From Terriglobus tenax (GTDB lineage: Bacteria > Acidobacteriota > Terriglobia > Terriglobales > Acidobacteriaceae): a DNA stretch of 64,000 nt. The first letter of the stretch is position 1; each line of letters begins with the position of its first letter. Made by a program: the position numbers and the translations under genes. Below are positions 8,732 through 18,699 of this stretch, in pieces. The stretch spans positions 620,001 to 684,000 of the forward strand of contig NZ_JAGSYA010000003.1 of the NCBI RefSeq assembly GCF_025685395.1, in the 5' to 3' direction. A model generated the notes under the pieces. That model did not search any database, was not told the DNA's origin, and worked only from the letters and a program-made list of their open reading frames with translations.

Positions 8732-10051
8732 ATGCAAACGGAAGCGGCAGACAGTATCGAGGACGGGGTAGAGGGCAGTCTGGCGGGGGATGTCCGCTGG
8801 CAGTTAGTGCAGCGTCTTGTGCGCAGCCGCACCATGCAGCGTGCCTCGTATCTGAAAAAGATACTGCTCTTCGTCGCGGAAACATCTCTGTTACACCCGG
8901 ACACGGTTATCCGCGAACAGGACATCGCGCGCCGCGTGCTTGGCCGCAAGGACGACTTTGACCCCGCGTACGACACCATCGTGCGTGTGCAGATGGGGCA
9001 TCTGAGGCAAAAGCTACAAACCTACTTTGAGACTGAGGGTGCGTCTGAGTCGCTCCGTCTCACACTGCCACGCGGCAGCTATCGCATCGTCTTCGAGGAG
9101 GCAGTGCATCCTGCGATTGAGCAGCCTGTTATCGCCGTTACAGAATCTGTTTTTGCTGTACCATCGCCCCCACTGGTGGAACTAAAACGTCGTCCATGGA
9201 GGTGGATCTCGCTTGTCGCAATCCTGTTGTGTGCCGCAGCAGCATCCTTGTCCTGGTGGCGCTCACATCGCGTGGTTGCTCCGGAAGACTCATCCATTGC
9301 CAACCGAATGTTCCCGTACCTGGCAAAAGGCGGTAAGGTTTCCGTTGTGTTGCCGGACACGTCACTCCTGCTGATTCAGAAGACCTTCTACACAGATATT
9401 CCCGTGGAGGTCTACAGCCAGACGGGTAATCGAGCCATGGTTGATTCGCAGGCGCAGGACCAGAAGTTCAGCCAGCTACTCTCGTTGCTGGGACGTGTCC
9501 GGACGACTACACTGGACGAAGCATCCGTGGGCACGGACTTCCTTCAGGCTTTAACTCGAGCTGGTATGCGGGCGGAACTGCGTTATGCGCGCGATCTCCA
9601 CATCCGCGACTTCGGACAGGGAAGCTATATCTTGATCGGCAATCAGCGCAGCGACCCATGGGTGTCGCTCTTCGCCGCCAGGAGCAACTTCCAGTACACA
9701 GGCAAACCCGCCGGACATAGCTATGCCTTCCACAACGCGAACCCTTTCAAGGGAGAGCAGCCCGACTACGTGCCGGTGGAAGGCGATGTGGAAAGCACCA
9801 ACTATGCGGACGTTACGCTGACGCCAAATCTTACGGATAGTGGATATGTACTCACCATCGTTGGCTCCGATGTCCCGGCCAACGAGGCGGCAGCACGCTT
9901 CCTCATGGGCGACGAATTGCCGCCAGATCTGCAGGCCATCCTGAAAAAAGGAACGCTCCGTAGTTTTGAACTGTTACTTCGCGGCCACCACCTACATGGC
10001 GAATCCAACGATAAATTGGCGATTATTGCCTATCGAGTGTTGAGGCGTTAG
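8732..10051 (+). CDS. Membrane-anchored winged-helix regulator (ToxR-like topology)
   Basis: 439 residues from ATG 8732 (TTG 8726 is also possible). The first about 120 residues form an acidobacterial winged-helix DNA-binding domain (SYLKKILLFVAE, VIREQDIARRVLGR, VRVQMGHLRQKL, LPRGSYRI). A single membrane segment follows at about 155-177 (ISLVAILLCAAAASLSWW). The C-terminal 260 residues would lie in the periplasm and carry no domain I recognise. The layout is that of a one-component sensor: the outer part senses a signal, the inner part binds DNA. It diverges from the exported pyruvyl-transferase-like/receptor operon, its likely target. Confidence 0.75.
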   Translation: MQTEAADSIEDGVEGSLAGDVRWQLVQRLVRSRTMQRASYLKKILLFVAETSLLHPDTVIREQDIARRVLGRKDDFDPAYDTIVRVQMGHLRQKLQTYFETEGASESLRLTLPRGSYRIVFEEAVHPAIEQPVIAVTESVFAVPSPPLVELKRRPWRWISLVAILLCAAAASLSWWRSHRVVAPEDSSIANRMFPYLAKGGKVSVVLPDTSLLLIQKTFYTDIPVEVYSQTGNRAMVDSQAQDQKFSQLLSLLGRVRTTTLDEASVGTDFLQALTRAGMRAELRYARDLHIRDFGQGSYILIGNQRSDPWVSLFAARSNFQYTGKPAGHSYAFHNANPFKGEQPDYVPVEGDVESTNYADVTLTPNLTDSGYVLTIVGSDVPANEAAARFLMGDELPPDLQAILKKGTLRSFELLLRGHHLHGESNDKLAIIAYRVLRR

Positions 10052-10695
10052 CAGAAGTCGATCGAGACGCATACTGGAACTCTGCTTCAGTCATCGAAGC
10101 TTTGCCGTTTGGCGGTTCAGAAACGCTTTCTGCCGACCGGGCACTCCCTGAAGTTCGCGGCCAGTTGAGGGTCTCAAGCTTCGCGACTCGCCTCATCTGA
10201 TTTGGCAGGGGACATTCCGTCCTTCTCTGACGGGACAGAGTGTATTTCCACCGCCCTTGCAAGAACGTCATCCGGTCTGGCTGGCAGGATGCTGGCGCCT
10301 ACGGAGTGTACGAGGAGGTGCTCGACATGAGCGGCGACGTCGTGCGGATCATCATGCCCGCGTCGTCCGGCATTCGGAAAGGACACCTCGCGGTCCTAGT
10401 CCATCCTCAGATTCATGTTGCTGTCGCCTTCGATCTGCTCCACCTTACTCAGCTCTCGGTTCGCTAGCTTCTCCGCGTAGTACGGCTCGGTCATCTGCAC
10501 GTGGTCGCCCTGGGCGAACATGCGCTCGCCTCTTCCTCTTTCACACTGTGTTGAAGATCAATTGTGTGTCTGTCGAGGAATATTGGCAAAGGTCTGTCTC
10601 AATTGCGGAATTGTTCGCAGCGAGAGGCGGCCCAATGACCCAACCTCGTTGTCCCCTCGTTCACGCGTCCCCACGCGTTATGGAAAGGCCTTTTC
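10052..10695. other. Gene-poor stretch with unrecognised minus-strand coding remnants
   Basis: No intact gene. On the minus strand two short frames have protein-like composition: 10174-10386 (about 70 residues, containing GHDDPHDVAAHVEHLLVHS) and 10403-10531 (42 residues, containing DHVQMTEPYYAEKLANREL). I cannot assign either. They look like pieces of genes broken by deletion. The promoter of the downstream receptor must lie in the last part. Confidence 0.35.
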
Positions 10696-13600
10696 ATGTC
10701 AGGTTCAAGCTGGCGCTCGTTACAAGCGCTGCTCTTAGCTGCGCTGCTTCCCACTCCGTTTTACGCACAATCCGTGACTGCAACCGTAACAGGCACGATC
10801 CACGATCCGTCAGGTGCGCTGATTCAGAACGCGACGGTGACTGTCACCGACCTTGGTACGAACACCAGCCAGACCTTCGCGACAAACAACGAGGGCGAGT
10901 ACACGTTCGTGAACCTCGCACCGTCCAGCTATCGGCTTGAAGTGGATGCTGTAGGGTTCCAGCACTACACGCAACGAGGCATCACGCTCAACGTCTCGCA
11001 GAACGCAATGATCGACGTCGGTCTATTGCCCGGAGCATCCAGCAGCGTTGTCACCGTGGAAGCAGATGCAAATGCGATCGACACGACGGATGTCACGATC
11101 TCCTCTGTGGTGACCGGTTCGGAGATTCGAAACCTTCCTCTGAATTCGCGCAACCCGTATTCACTCATCGCGCTGACACCTGGCTTTGCTGGTTCCGTCG
11201 GGAACAATTACAACTCGGTGGGTTACTCGATCAACGGCACGCGTCAGGGATACACAGACGTGCTTGTAGACGGCATCCCGGGCGGATTTCCCACGGTCAA
11301 CGGCAACTCCGGTGTCGGAGTCTTTCCGTCCGTGGATGCAATCAACCAGTTTCGCGTGTTGGGACAGAATTACCCCGCGGAGTTTGGCCGCAGCCTCGGC
11401 GGAATCCTGAACACTGCCTTCAAGAGCGGCACAAACCGCTTCCACGGCACGCTGTTTGAGTTCGCGCGTAACTCGGGCTTAGACGCGAACGACTACTTCT
11501 CCAATCGCAATAAACGGCCGCTGCTCAACTTCCAGCGTAACCAGTTTGGCGGTGTGCTGAACGGCCCCATCCTTCACGACAAACTCTTTTTTCTAGTCTC
11601 TGCGGAACTGCTGCGTGCTTCGCAGGCAACGCAGACCACGGCAACTGTGCCGACACTGCTCCAGCGACAGGGCGACTTCTCACAGACCTTCACCTCTGCG
11701 GGTGTTCCTGTGCAGATCTACGACCCCTTCTCCACGCGTTCCAACGGAGCCGGAGGCTATATCCGAACTCCCTTCATGGGCAATATTATTCCCAAGACTC
11801 GCCAGAGTCGCGTCGGGCAGACCTTGATGAACTACTACCCGCTTCCGAACATCGCGGGTGATCCTCGCACGGGCCAGAACAACTTCTTCGCCACCAGCAC
11901 GCAGGACAACCGTATCGATAGCTGGGACGTCCGTCTGGATGCGAGACTGCGACATAACCAGACGTTGTTCGGCCGTTACTCGGATCGCTTTTACGACGAC
12001 AACCCGCAGCCCTTCTTTCCGGCTGCGATCTCGAAGGCAGAGAATCGTATTGAGCAGCGCAACTGGATGCGCAACTTTGTCGTCGGCTACACGGCAACGC
12101 CGAAGCCCAATCTGGTGTACGACGTTCGCATCGGTTTCGCCCGCGCCTTGTATGACTACCTGAACGCAGGACTCGGCTTCCAGGCAAGCGATCTTGGTTT
12201 GCCATCGTCTGTGGTCAATGGCGGCGGCCTCCCGATCTTTCCGGTGGTCACGGCAAACAGCTACGTTCAGCTTGGCAATGGAGACAACCGTCACAATGCG
12301 TTCATGTCGTATAGCTTGCTGCAGAGTGTCACGTGGCTAAAAGGCAACCACGTTGTAAAAGCGGGCCTGGACGCGCGCATGATCCGTGTCAACGATCGTG
12401 AGACGCGCGATACGTCCGGCAACTACGCTTTCACCAGCGGCTTTACCCAGGGCCCAAATCCCAGCGCCGCCAGCACAGCGGCGGGCAACAGCATTGCGTC
12501 GTTGCTGTTGGGTACCGGAACAGGAGATCTGATCCAGAACTTCAAGGATGCTGCGACACAAAGCTTTTATTATGGCGCCTATGTTCAAGACGATTGGCGT
12601 ATTACACCCAAGCTAACGTTAAGCCTGGGGCTACGTTACGATCTGGACACTCCGCGAACGGAGCGCTTCAATCGAACAAACTACTTCGATCCGAATGTTG
12701 CATCTCCGGCGCTCGCGCAGGCATCCGGCATCTCCGGACTTAAGGGCGGTCTGGTCTTCGTCGGTGTTGGCGGGCAGGATCGGCATCAGTATTCCGCTGA
12801 CACGAACAACTTTGCGCCTCGCTTCGGCCTGGCCTACTCCGTGGACAAGAACACCGTGATCCATGCGGGATTCGCTGTGGTCTATGGCCCCTCCGCACAG
12901 GCTGCGGCAGGCACCATCGGGCCGTTCGGCTTCCGTGTGCAAAACGATTGGGTGGGCTCACTTGACGGCATCACGCCGTTCAACACACTCGACAATCCCT
13001 TCCCGAATGGCTTTCAGCCAGTACCTGGCGCAGCACAGGGAGTTGCGACTGGCGCAGGCGGACAGATCCAGGGCGTACTGCGGAACACTCCCACGCCGTA
13101 CGCGGAACAGTACACCTTCAACGTGGATCGCGAACTGCCCGGGAAGCTCCATGTTCAGGTGGGCTATGTCGGCAACCACGGAGTGAAGCTTCAGCAGAGC
13201 CGCGAGGGCGGAATCGATTTCAACCAGCTGCCTGTCTCTGCACTGGCACTGGGTTCCAGTCTGAACGATCTTCTGCCAAACCCGTTCTTCGGTGCCATCA
13301 AGAGTGGCACACTGTCCGCGGCACGCGTCAGCCGCGCCCAGTTGCTGCGGCCTTACCCGCAGTTCACCAGCGTGCAACCGCTCTTCATGACAGGAGCGCA
13401 GACCAAGTACAACGCGCTTCAGGTCCAACTGGAAAAGCGAATGAGCTTCGGTCTGGAGTTGAAGGGCAACTATGTCTATTCCAAGGCATGGGATTCCAAC
13501 ACAACGCACCAGGATAGCTACAACCCAATGTATGACTATGCGGTGGCCTCGCAGGACGTTCCGCACCGCGTGGTTCTTGCCTACACCTACGAACTACCTG

Positions 13601-14109
13601 TGGGCGCTGGGCGCTCATTCGGAGCGACTATGAACCGGGCTGTCGACGCTCTCATCGGGGGGTGGCAGATAAACGGCATCACCACGCTTCAGAGTGGAAC
13701 ACCATTGCAGGTAACCGCCAGTAACACTTCGGGGCTTGGCAACCCCACACTGTATGCCAACTGGAACGGCTCCAACCCAACCCTGGATGGGGACATCCAC
13801 AACCGTCTGACGCGTTACTTCGACACCACTGCCTTCACCCAGCCGGTGGCCTTCTCGCTGGGCAACGCGCCCGCGTATATCTCGCAACTGCGCTCGCCTC
13901 GCCTGGTGACAACGGACTTCTCGTTGTTCAAAGCGTTCCACCTGCGGGAGACCATGCAGTTGCAGTTACGCGGCGAAGCGTTCAACGTCTTCAACCACGT
14001 GCAGTTCGGCTCACCGAACACCAGTGTCAACTCGACTGCGTTTGGCACCATCACCTCACAGGCCAACACGCCCCGGCAGCTTCAGTTCGGCGCGAAGTTG
14101 CTCTTTTAG
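10696..14109 (+). CDS. Oar-like TonB-dependent receptor
   Basis: 1,137 residues, outer membrane. Signal peptide about 1-24 (LLLAALLPTPFYAQ), carboxypeptidase-regulatory domain about 25-115 (ATVTGTIHDPSGALIQNA), plug domain with LPLNSRNPYSLIALTPGF and VLVDGIPGGFPTV, then a barrel ending QLQFGAKLLF. It is a paralogue of the receptor at 3665-7135 but clearly diverged. It stands alone, followed directly by a strong terminator, and no degradation genes are next to it, so its substrate cannot be inferred. Confidence 0.92.
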   Translation: MSGSSWRSLQALLLAALLPTPFYAQSVTATVTGTIHDPSGALIQNATVTVTDLGTNTSQTFATNNEGEYTFVNLAPSSYRLEVDAVGFQHYTQRGITLNVSQNAMIDVGLLPGASSSVVTVEADANAIDTTDVTISSVVTGSEIRNLPLNSRNPYSLIALTPGFAGSVGNNYNSVGYSINGTRQGYTDVLVDGIPGGFPTVNGNSGVGVFPSVDAINQFRVLGQNYPAEFGRSLGGILNTAFKSGTNRFHGTLFEFARNSGLDANDYFSNRNKRPLLNFQRNQFGGVLNGPILHDKLFFLVSAELLRASQATQTTATVPTLLQRQGDFSQTFTSAGVPVQIYDPFSTRSNGAGGYIRTPFMGNIIPKTRQSRVGQTLMNYYPLPNIAGDPRTGQNNFFATSTQDNRIDSWDVRLDARLRHNQTLFGRYSDRFYDDNPQPFFPAAISKAENRIEQRNWMRNFVVGYTATPKPNLVYDVRIGFARALYDYLNAGLGFQASDLGLPSSVVNGGGLPIFPVVTANSYVQLGNGDNRHNAFMSYSLLQSVTWLKGNHVVKAGLDARMIRVNDRETRDTSGNYAFTSGFTQGPNPSAASTAAGNSIASLLLGTGTGDLIQNFKDAATQSFYYGAYVQDDWRITPKLTLSLGLRYDLDTPRTERFNRTNYFDPNVASPALAQASGISGLKGGLVFVGVGGQDRHQYSADTNNFAPRFGLAYSVDKNTVIHAGFAVVYGPSAQAAAGTIGPFGFRVQNDWVGSLDGITPFNTLDNPFPNGFQPVPGAAQGVATGAGGQIQGVLRNTPTPYAEQYTFNVDRELPGKLHVQVGYVGNHGVKLQQSREGGIDFNQLPVSALALGSSLNDLLPNPFFGAIKSGTLSAARVSRAQLLRPYPQFTSVQPLFMTGAQTKYNALQVQLEKRMSFGLELKGNYVYSKAWDSNTTHQDSYNPMYDYAVASQDVPHRVVLAYTYELPVGAGRSFGATMNRAVDALIGGWQINGITTLQSGTPLQVTASNTSGLGNPTLYANWNGSNPTLDGDIHNRLTRYFDTTAFTQPVAFSLGNAPAYISQLRSPRLVTTDFSLFKAFHLRETMQLQLRGEAFNVFNHVQFGSPNTSVNSTAFGTITSQANTPRQLQFGAKLLF

Positions 14110-14123
14110 CCAACCACAACGGG

Positions 14124-14155
14124 AACGGCCTCATCCATGGGTGAGGCCGTTTTTA
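14124..14155 (+). terminator. Rho-independent terminator
   Basis: AACGGCCTCA (14124-14133) pairs perfectly with TGAGGCCGTT (14142-14151), 8-nt loop, then a T-run. It ends the receptor transcript 15 nt after its stop. Confidence 0.85.
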
Positions 14156-14262
14156 CTTGGAATCGGAATAGACCCTCTGTCTCTGCTCAGAAAATGCATG
14201 CGTCCTGGCATTAGTCCCGATAAATGGGATGAGCAGGTCCTCCGAAGGAGCACACTGTTCCC

Positions 14263-14643
14263 ATGAAGAAGCCTACGCAACACCTCATCGCGGAAGTACC
14301 CCGTAAGCGTGGCCAGGTAGAGCTGACGATCGGCATTGACCTTGGCGACGTTTGGAGCCATTACCGCACTCTCAACCAGCAAGGCGAAGTGATTGATCGA
14401 GGCCGCTTTCGGACTACACCGAAGCCCATCGACACGTGGTTCACCTACGTGCCGCATGCCCGCGTGGCGATGGAGGCCGGCGTGCATTCGATTTGGATCA
14501 GCGAACAGCTCGAGCAGCTCGGCCACGAGGTCATTGTCGCGAACGTGCGAGAGCTGCGGGCGATTTCACACTGCGACCGCAAGAGCGACGACGTGGATGC
14601 GGAGAAGCTGGCACGGTACGCCTGTCTCGATCCTGAAATCCTG
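14263..14643 (+). mobile_element. IS110-family transposase, N-terminal fragment
   Basis: About 127 residues of an IS110 transposase. The DEDD catalytic domain begins with IGIDLGDVWSHYRTL, continues with MEAGVHSIWISEQLEQLGHE, and carries the conserved RKSDDVDAEKLARYACLDPE. The remaining 200 or so residues, including the C-terminal transposase_20 domain with the catalytic serine, are missing. At about 14,643 the frame passes directly into an NHL-repeat sequence. Inactive. Confidence 0.85.
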
Positions 14644-14840
14644 GACAGCGGATTCAGCAGGCCAAATGGCATAGCTGTGGACGGCAGCGGCAACGTCTTC
14701 GTCGCGGATAGTGGCAACAATACGGTGAAGGAGATCGACCTGACCTCCCCCCGCCCGCGCTCTCCTTCACGCCTACGGCCGTGGGCAACACCAGCAGCAA
14801 CAGCCCCAGGAGCGTAACCGTGCAGAACGCCGGATACGGA
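14644..14840 (+). pseudogene. NHL-repeat / Ig-like secreted protein fragment, frameshifted
   Basis: In frame with the IS110 fragment, SRPNGIAVDGSGNVFVADSG is one NHL repeat. After a frameshift near 14,748 another frame reads PPALSFTPTAVGNTSSNSP, typical of the Ig-like repeats that follow NHL repeats in acidobacterial secreted proteins (compare the intact gene at 45437). It is the leftover of a much larger gene. From about 14,840 to 15,000 nothing further is recognisable. Confidence 0.6.
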
Positions 14841-14999
14841 CGAAACATAAATCTGCCGAGAGAAGTAGGTGGAAATACTCCCAACCGCAGTCGAGCAGAA
14901 ACGTCATGCTTCTATCCTGTCCGAGACACGCCCTATCCAAACTCCTCGGTGATGTATCGCTTCAAAACAAAATTCATCTAAACCGTACGCTGCGTTATC

Positions 15000-16391
15000 T
15001 CAGAAATTCCCGTCGATATCCGTTACACCGATCAGTTTGTGGTTGACGAATTCCTTCAACCCCAAACCGATCAGCTCGCGGCCATAGCCCGAACGCCGGA
15101 CGCCGCCAAAGGGCAGGTCGGCCTTCACTGCAGTGGGGTGATTAATGTAGACCATTCCGGTAGAAATCTGTTCAGCAACCTTGCGGCCGCGGTCGATGTT
15201 CTGCGTGAACACCGAGCCTCCCAGCCCAAAAGGCGAGTCGTTGGCGATCTCGATAGCCTCAGCCTCATCCTTTGCCTTGAAGATCAGAGACACGGGGCCG
15301 AAGAACTCCCAATAGTAGGCCGGGTTGTCCTTTGTCAGACCGGAGAGCATCACGGGACGTACGAAAGCCCCTTGTGAGGGAACCTCTGCGCCGATCACGG
15401 TTACGGTGGCACCATGGGCGGCGGCCTCGTCGACCTGTCGTCGCACATCATTTGCGGCAGCTTGTGAAGACAGGGGCGCAAGTGCCGTGGCGGAATCCAA
15501 TGGGTCACCTGCCTTGAGTGCAGCCACACCGGCGATAAAACGTTCCAGGAAGGCATCGTAGATCGCCTCGACTACGATGATTCGCTTGGATGAGCAGCAC
15601 ACTTGGCCAGCATTCCAGTGACGGCCAAAGACCGCCCACTTGGCGGCTTTATCCAGGTCGGCGTCCTCTAGCACTATGAATGCATCTGCGCCACCAAGCT
15701 CCATCGTGGACTTCTTCAGAGCCCTGCCCGCTTGGGCGGCTACGACTGCACCCGCACCTTCCGAACCTGTAAGAGCGACGCCATGCACACGTGAGTCATT
15801 GATAATGGTTTCCAACTGATGGCGGGAGGCGTACAGATTCTTGAAACCGCCAACTGGAAGACCAGCCTCAAGCATCAGCTTCTCAAATGCATCGGCGCAT
15901 TGCGGCACGTTGGAGGCGTGCTTGAGCACGATCACATTCCCGGCCGACAACTGAGGAGCCAGGATGCGGGCAATCTGGTAGTAAGGAAAATTCCACGGCT
16001 CGATCGCCAGAATGATTCCTAAGGGCTCATGAACTAGCCAAGCTTCGGTCACGGCTGGGTCCTTAGACGGCAGTTTCTCTGGCACCAGTTGTTGCTCCGC
16101 GTTTTCGACATAGTACTCAAAGATTGCCGCAGACAACTCAACTTCTGCCTCGGCCTCACTCAGTAGCTTGCCCATCTCTAGTGTCAGCAATTTGGCATAC
16201 TCGGTGTGCTTAGCACGGAGCAGGTTAGCCGCATTCTGTAATACTGCTACACGAGCTGCGATGGATGTATTCTTCCATTGTTTGAAAGCGGTGTCCCCCC
16301 GCTCCAAAGCCAAAGCCACATCCGAGTCAGTGGCGTCGGGAAAAGTCTTGAGCGTTTCACCCGTATAAGGATTCGTTGTTGCGTAGGCCAT
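15000..16391 (-). CDS. gabD: NAD(P)-dependent succinate-semialdehyde dehydrogenase-type aldehyde dehydrogenase
   Basis: 463 residues, full length for the compact GabD group. Starts MAYATTNPYTGETLKTF, has the cofactor-site segment EPWNFPYYQIARILAPQL, the glutamate in TMELGGADAF (about 233) and the catalytic cysteine in NAGQVCCSSKRI (about 267). It oxidises an aldehyde such as succinate semialdehyde to the acid in the cytosol; exact substrate is inferred from family. No neighbour suggests a GABA pathway, so it may act in general aldehyde removal. Intact, in contrast to the broken genes on both sides. Confidence 0.85.
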   Translation of the reverse strand: MAYATTNPYTGETLKTFPDATDSDVALALERGDTAFKQWKNTSIAARVAVLQNAANLLRAKHTEYAKLLTLEMGKLLSEAEAEVELSAAIFEYYVENAEQQLVPEKLPSKDPAVTEAWLVHEPLGIILAIEPWNFPYYQIARILAPQLSAGNVIVLKHASNVPQCADAFEKLMLEAGLPVGGFKNLYASRHQLETIINDSRVHGVALTGSEGAGAVVAAQAGRALKKSTMELGGADAFIVLEDADLDKAAKWAVFGRHWNAGQVCCSSKRIIVVEAIYDAFLERFIAGVAALKAGDPLDSATALAPLSSQAAANDVRRQVDEAAAHGATVTVIGAEVPSQGAFVRPVMLSGLTKDNPAYYWEFFGPVSLIFKAKDEAEAIEIANDSPFGLGGSVFTQNIDRGRKVAEQISTGMVYINHPTAVKADLPFGGVRRSGYGRELIGLGLKEFVNHKLIGVTDIDGNF

Positions 16392-16864
16392 GATTCATTC
16401 CTTTGGTTTCAACATGCGACTTCTCTTGGAGAAGGGTGGAGACATTCCTATGTAAGGAGATATCCTGGATTAAGCCAATACCGATCGACTATTTAGATCG
16501 TGGTCGTAGTTTACTTGCTATCGCGAAATCAAATATCTGCCTGCTTGCGAACTGTCGCTTAAAGAGACGGACCACGTATGAAGATTTATGGTGGCACTAC
16601 GATCTGCACATGAACGCAGATTGAGCCAAGGAAAAGCTGAACACATCCAGGAGGGCTGCTACCCTTTGTTCTCTTACGGCAAGCATTAAGGCATAGGCCG
16701 AAAGGAGCAATCTTCCAACGCTTGCTGATAGGAATTCGCAGTCACGAGAACCATTACGGATGATAGTGAAAGAGGCAGAACGTGGGATCCAGCAGTTGAC
16801 CAGGCTATCTGCAGCCGCATCATGAGAGCGCTCTTCCGGCATTTATCGCTTTGCCCTTGCTGAG
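16392..16864. other. Non-coding stretch, no gene seen
   Basis: About 470 nt between the dehydrogenase start and the CcmF fragment. No frame with protein-like content, no RNA gene and no clear repeat seen. It would contain the dehydrogenase promoter on the minus strand and the recombination boundary where the CcmF gene lost its 5' part. Confidence 0.4.
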
Positions 16865-17398
16865 ATGTTCGCGTCCTTGATACGCCGCAATACCCGCCGT
16901 TACGGCGGGCATTTGGTGCATTTAGGCGTTATCGTTATCTTCATTGGAATGGCGGGGGGAGCGTTCAACCAAAGCGCCGAGCAGGAACTTGGGCGTGGCC
17001 AGAGTATGTACATCGGAGGGTATCGTCTGGAATGTGAGAATTACTCTCGCGCCTCGAACTTGAACTACGACACAGACAATGCGCTGCTTAACATCTATCG
17101 TGGTTCGCACAAGATCGCGCAGCTTGTCCCCGAGAGGCGATTCTATGTCGCGAGTCAGCAGCCTGCGACCATCGTGGCCAATCGTTCCACGCTTCGGGAT
17201 GACCTTTACGTTGTCTTTGCAGGGAAGGAACCTGACACGCAGCGTCCAATTATCAAGGTCTTTTTGAATCCGCTCGTAGCCTGGATATGGATTGGTGCAG
17301 CCATGATTCTCGGAGGCACAGCGATTGTATTAGCTCCTTTGGTTCACAAGTCGCTGAGAATCAATTCGTATCAGCTCAGGCGCAGCCTTTACCACTGA
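16865..17398 (+). pseudogene. CcmF-type haem lyase, C-terminal fragment
   Basis: 177 residues. IRRNTRRYGGHLVHLGVIVI is the conserved start of the last part of CcmF/NrfE, the cytochrome c haem lyase subunit, and a final membrane segment (IWIGAAMILGGTAIVLAPL) follows a periplasmic domain. Full CcmF is about 650 residues or more with the WWD haem-handling domain; none of that is here. It is either a gene remnant or, less likely, a stand-alone domain. The next gene, 18 nt downstream, is of a kind I associate with cytochrome c maturation clusters. Confidence 0.7.
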
Positions 17399-17416
17399 AT
17401 AATCAGGAAAGCCTAC

Positions 17417-18691
17417 ATGAAACGCACTACTCGCTTTTTCTCCCTGCTCAGTCTTTGCAGCTCTTTCTTCTTTTCGGCCACTTTCTTTGCATGGAGCCAA
17501 CCGGTCACAGGTACTGTGCTGAACAAGACCTCTGATAGGCCTTCTGTTGGAGACGAAGTTGTGTTGATTGGGCTCAAGCAGAACATGCAGGAGATCGCAC
17601 AAACCAGGACGGATGGGGCGGGAAAATTCCGTATCGAGATAACTGATTCGGAAATGCATCTGATTCGTGTGAATCATCAGAAGGCGGCCTACTACGCCGC
17701 GGTAGCTCCCGGCGCTTCGAAGGTTGATGTGATGGTTTACGATGCCGCGGCAAAAGTTGATCGGCTACGCATGGAAGCTGACATGATGCGCATTGAGACG
17801 GATGAGCAAGGTCTCCACGTGATTGAAAGCTACTTTCTGAAGAATGAATCCTCGCCGCCCCGGACGCAGCTTGGGCCACAAATATTTGAGATACAGCTTC
17901 CTGAGGAAGCTAAGGTGGGAGCCTCAATTGCGATGGGGCCAGGAGGAATGCCTGTTGCCTCCACTCCTGTTCCTTCGGGAAAGCTGGGCCGCTATGCCTT
18001 CGACTTCCCCATCCGTCCCGGCGAGACGCGCTTTCAGGTGGAATACCATCTGCCACCCCAAACTTCCTATACCCTTCAGGCTCAGATGCTGCTGCCAACT
18101 GCAAACTTTGCCATCGTTCTTCCTAAGGGCATGAACTTCAAGGAGGTGAATGGTGGGAACTTTGAGCCGATGAATGGAGATTCGGACACGCAAAGCTTCC
18201 TGGCAAAAGGGCTGGAGCAGGGGAAGCAGTATTCTTTCGTCGTGAGCGGCAAAGGCATTTTGCCCAGAGACAATCCGAAGGAACAGGCAGATGGAGATGG
18301 AAGTTCGCAAGGAGCAATTGGAACCGCGAGCCCTGGCGGAGGTCTCGGCGCACCGGTGGGGACGCCTGATCCGTTAGACAAGTACAAATGGTGGGTTATG
18401 AGTGGCGTCGCCCTCGTGCTTGCGGTGTGCGCAGGTCTGTTCCTGCGCTCAAGGACGCCATCATCACCGCAGGCTGATCTCGGTGCTCCGTCCATGAAGC
18501 CGTTGCCAGAAGATGTTTGGCTCAAGGGACTGAAGGAGGCACTCTTTGCGATCGAGACCGACCGACTTCGCGGATCGTTGTCCGCCGAAGACTATGAAAA
18601 AGAAAAGGGCGCTGTTGAGACCCTGATAAAGCGGGTGCTTGGACAGCAAACATCTGGCAAGGGGCGTTTTGGTGAGTCGGAAGCCCCTTAG
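17417..18691 (+). CDS. Secreted/membrane carboxypeptidase-regulatory-like protein
   Basis: 424 residues. Signal peptide about 1-30 (SFFFSATFFAWSQ), a beta-sandwich like carboxypeptidase-regulatory domains at about 31-110, and a second unassigned beta-rich domain at about 115-300. A membrane segment at about 324-345 (WWVMSGVALVLAVCAGLF) is followed by a cytosolic tail with a short helical SHOCT-like motif (RGSLSAEDYEKEKGAVE). Most of it therefore lies in the periplasm, held by the C-terminal anchor. It follows the CcmF fragment closely, which suggests the remains of a cytochrome c maturation operon. Function unknown. Confidence 0.65.
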   Translation: MKRTTRFFSLLSLCSSFFFSATFFAWSQPVTGTVLNKTSDRPSVGDEVVLIGLKQNMQEIAQTRTDGAGKFRIEITDSEMHLIRVNHQKAAYYAAVAPGASKVDVMVYDAAAKVDRLRMEADMMRIETDEQGLHVIESYFLKNESSPPRTQLGPQIFEIQLPEEAKVGASIAMGPGGMPVASTPVPSGKLGRYAFDFPIRPGETRFQVEYHLPPQTSYTLQAQMLLPTANFAIVLPKGMNFKEVNGGNFEPMNGDSDTQSFLAKGLEQGKQYSFVVSGKGILPRDNPKEQADGDGSSQGAIGTASPGGGLGAPVGTPDPLDKYKWWVMSGVALVLAVCAGLFLRSRTPSSPQADLGAPSMKPLPEDVWLKGLKEALFAIETDRLRGSLSAEDYEKEKGAVETLIKRVLGQQTSGKGRFGESEAP

Positions 18692-18699
18692 CGTATTTA

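Noticed and set aside
10257-10940. 227-residue plus-strand frame overlapping the receptor start
   Set aside because: Basic low-complexity translation running into the receptor gene in another frame; no motif.
14263-14817. Active IS110 element
   Set aside because: C-terminal half is missing and the frame passes into an NHL repeat.
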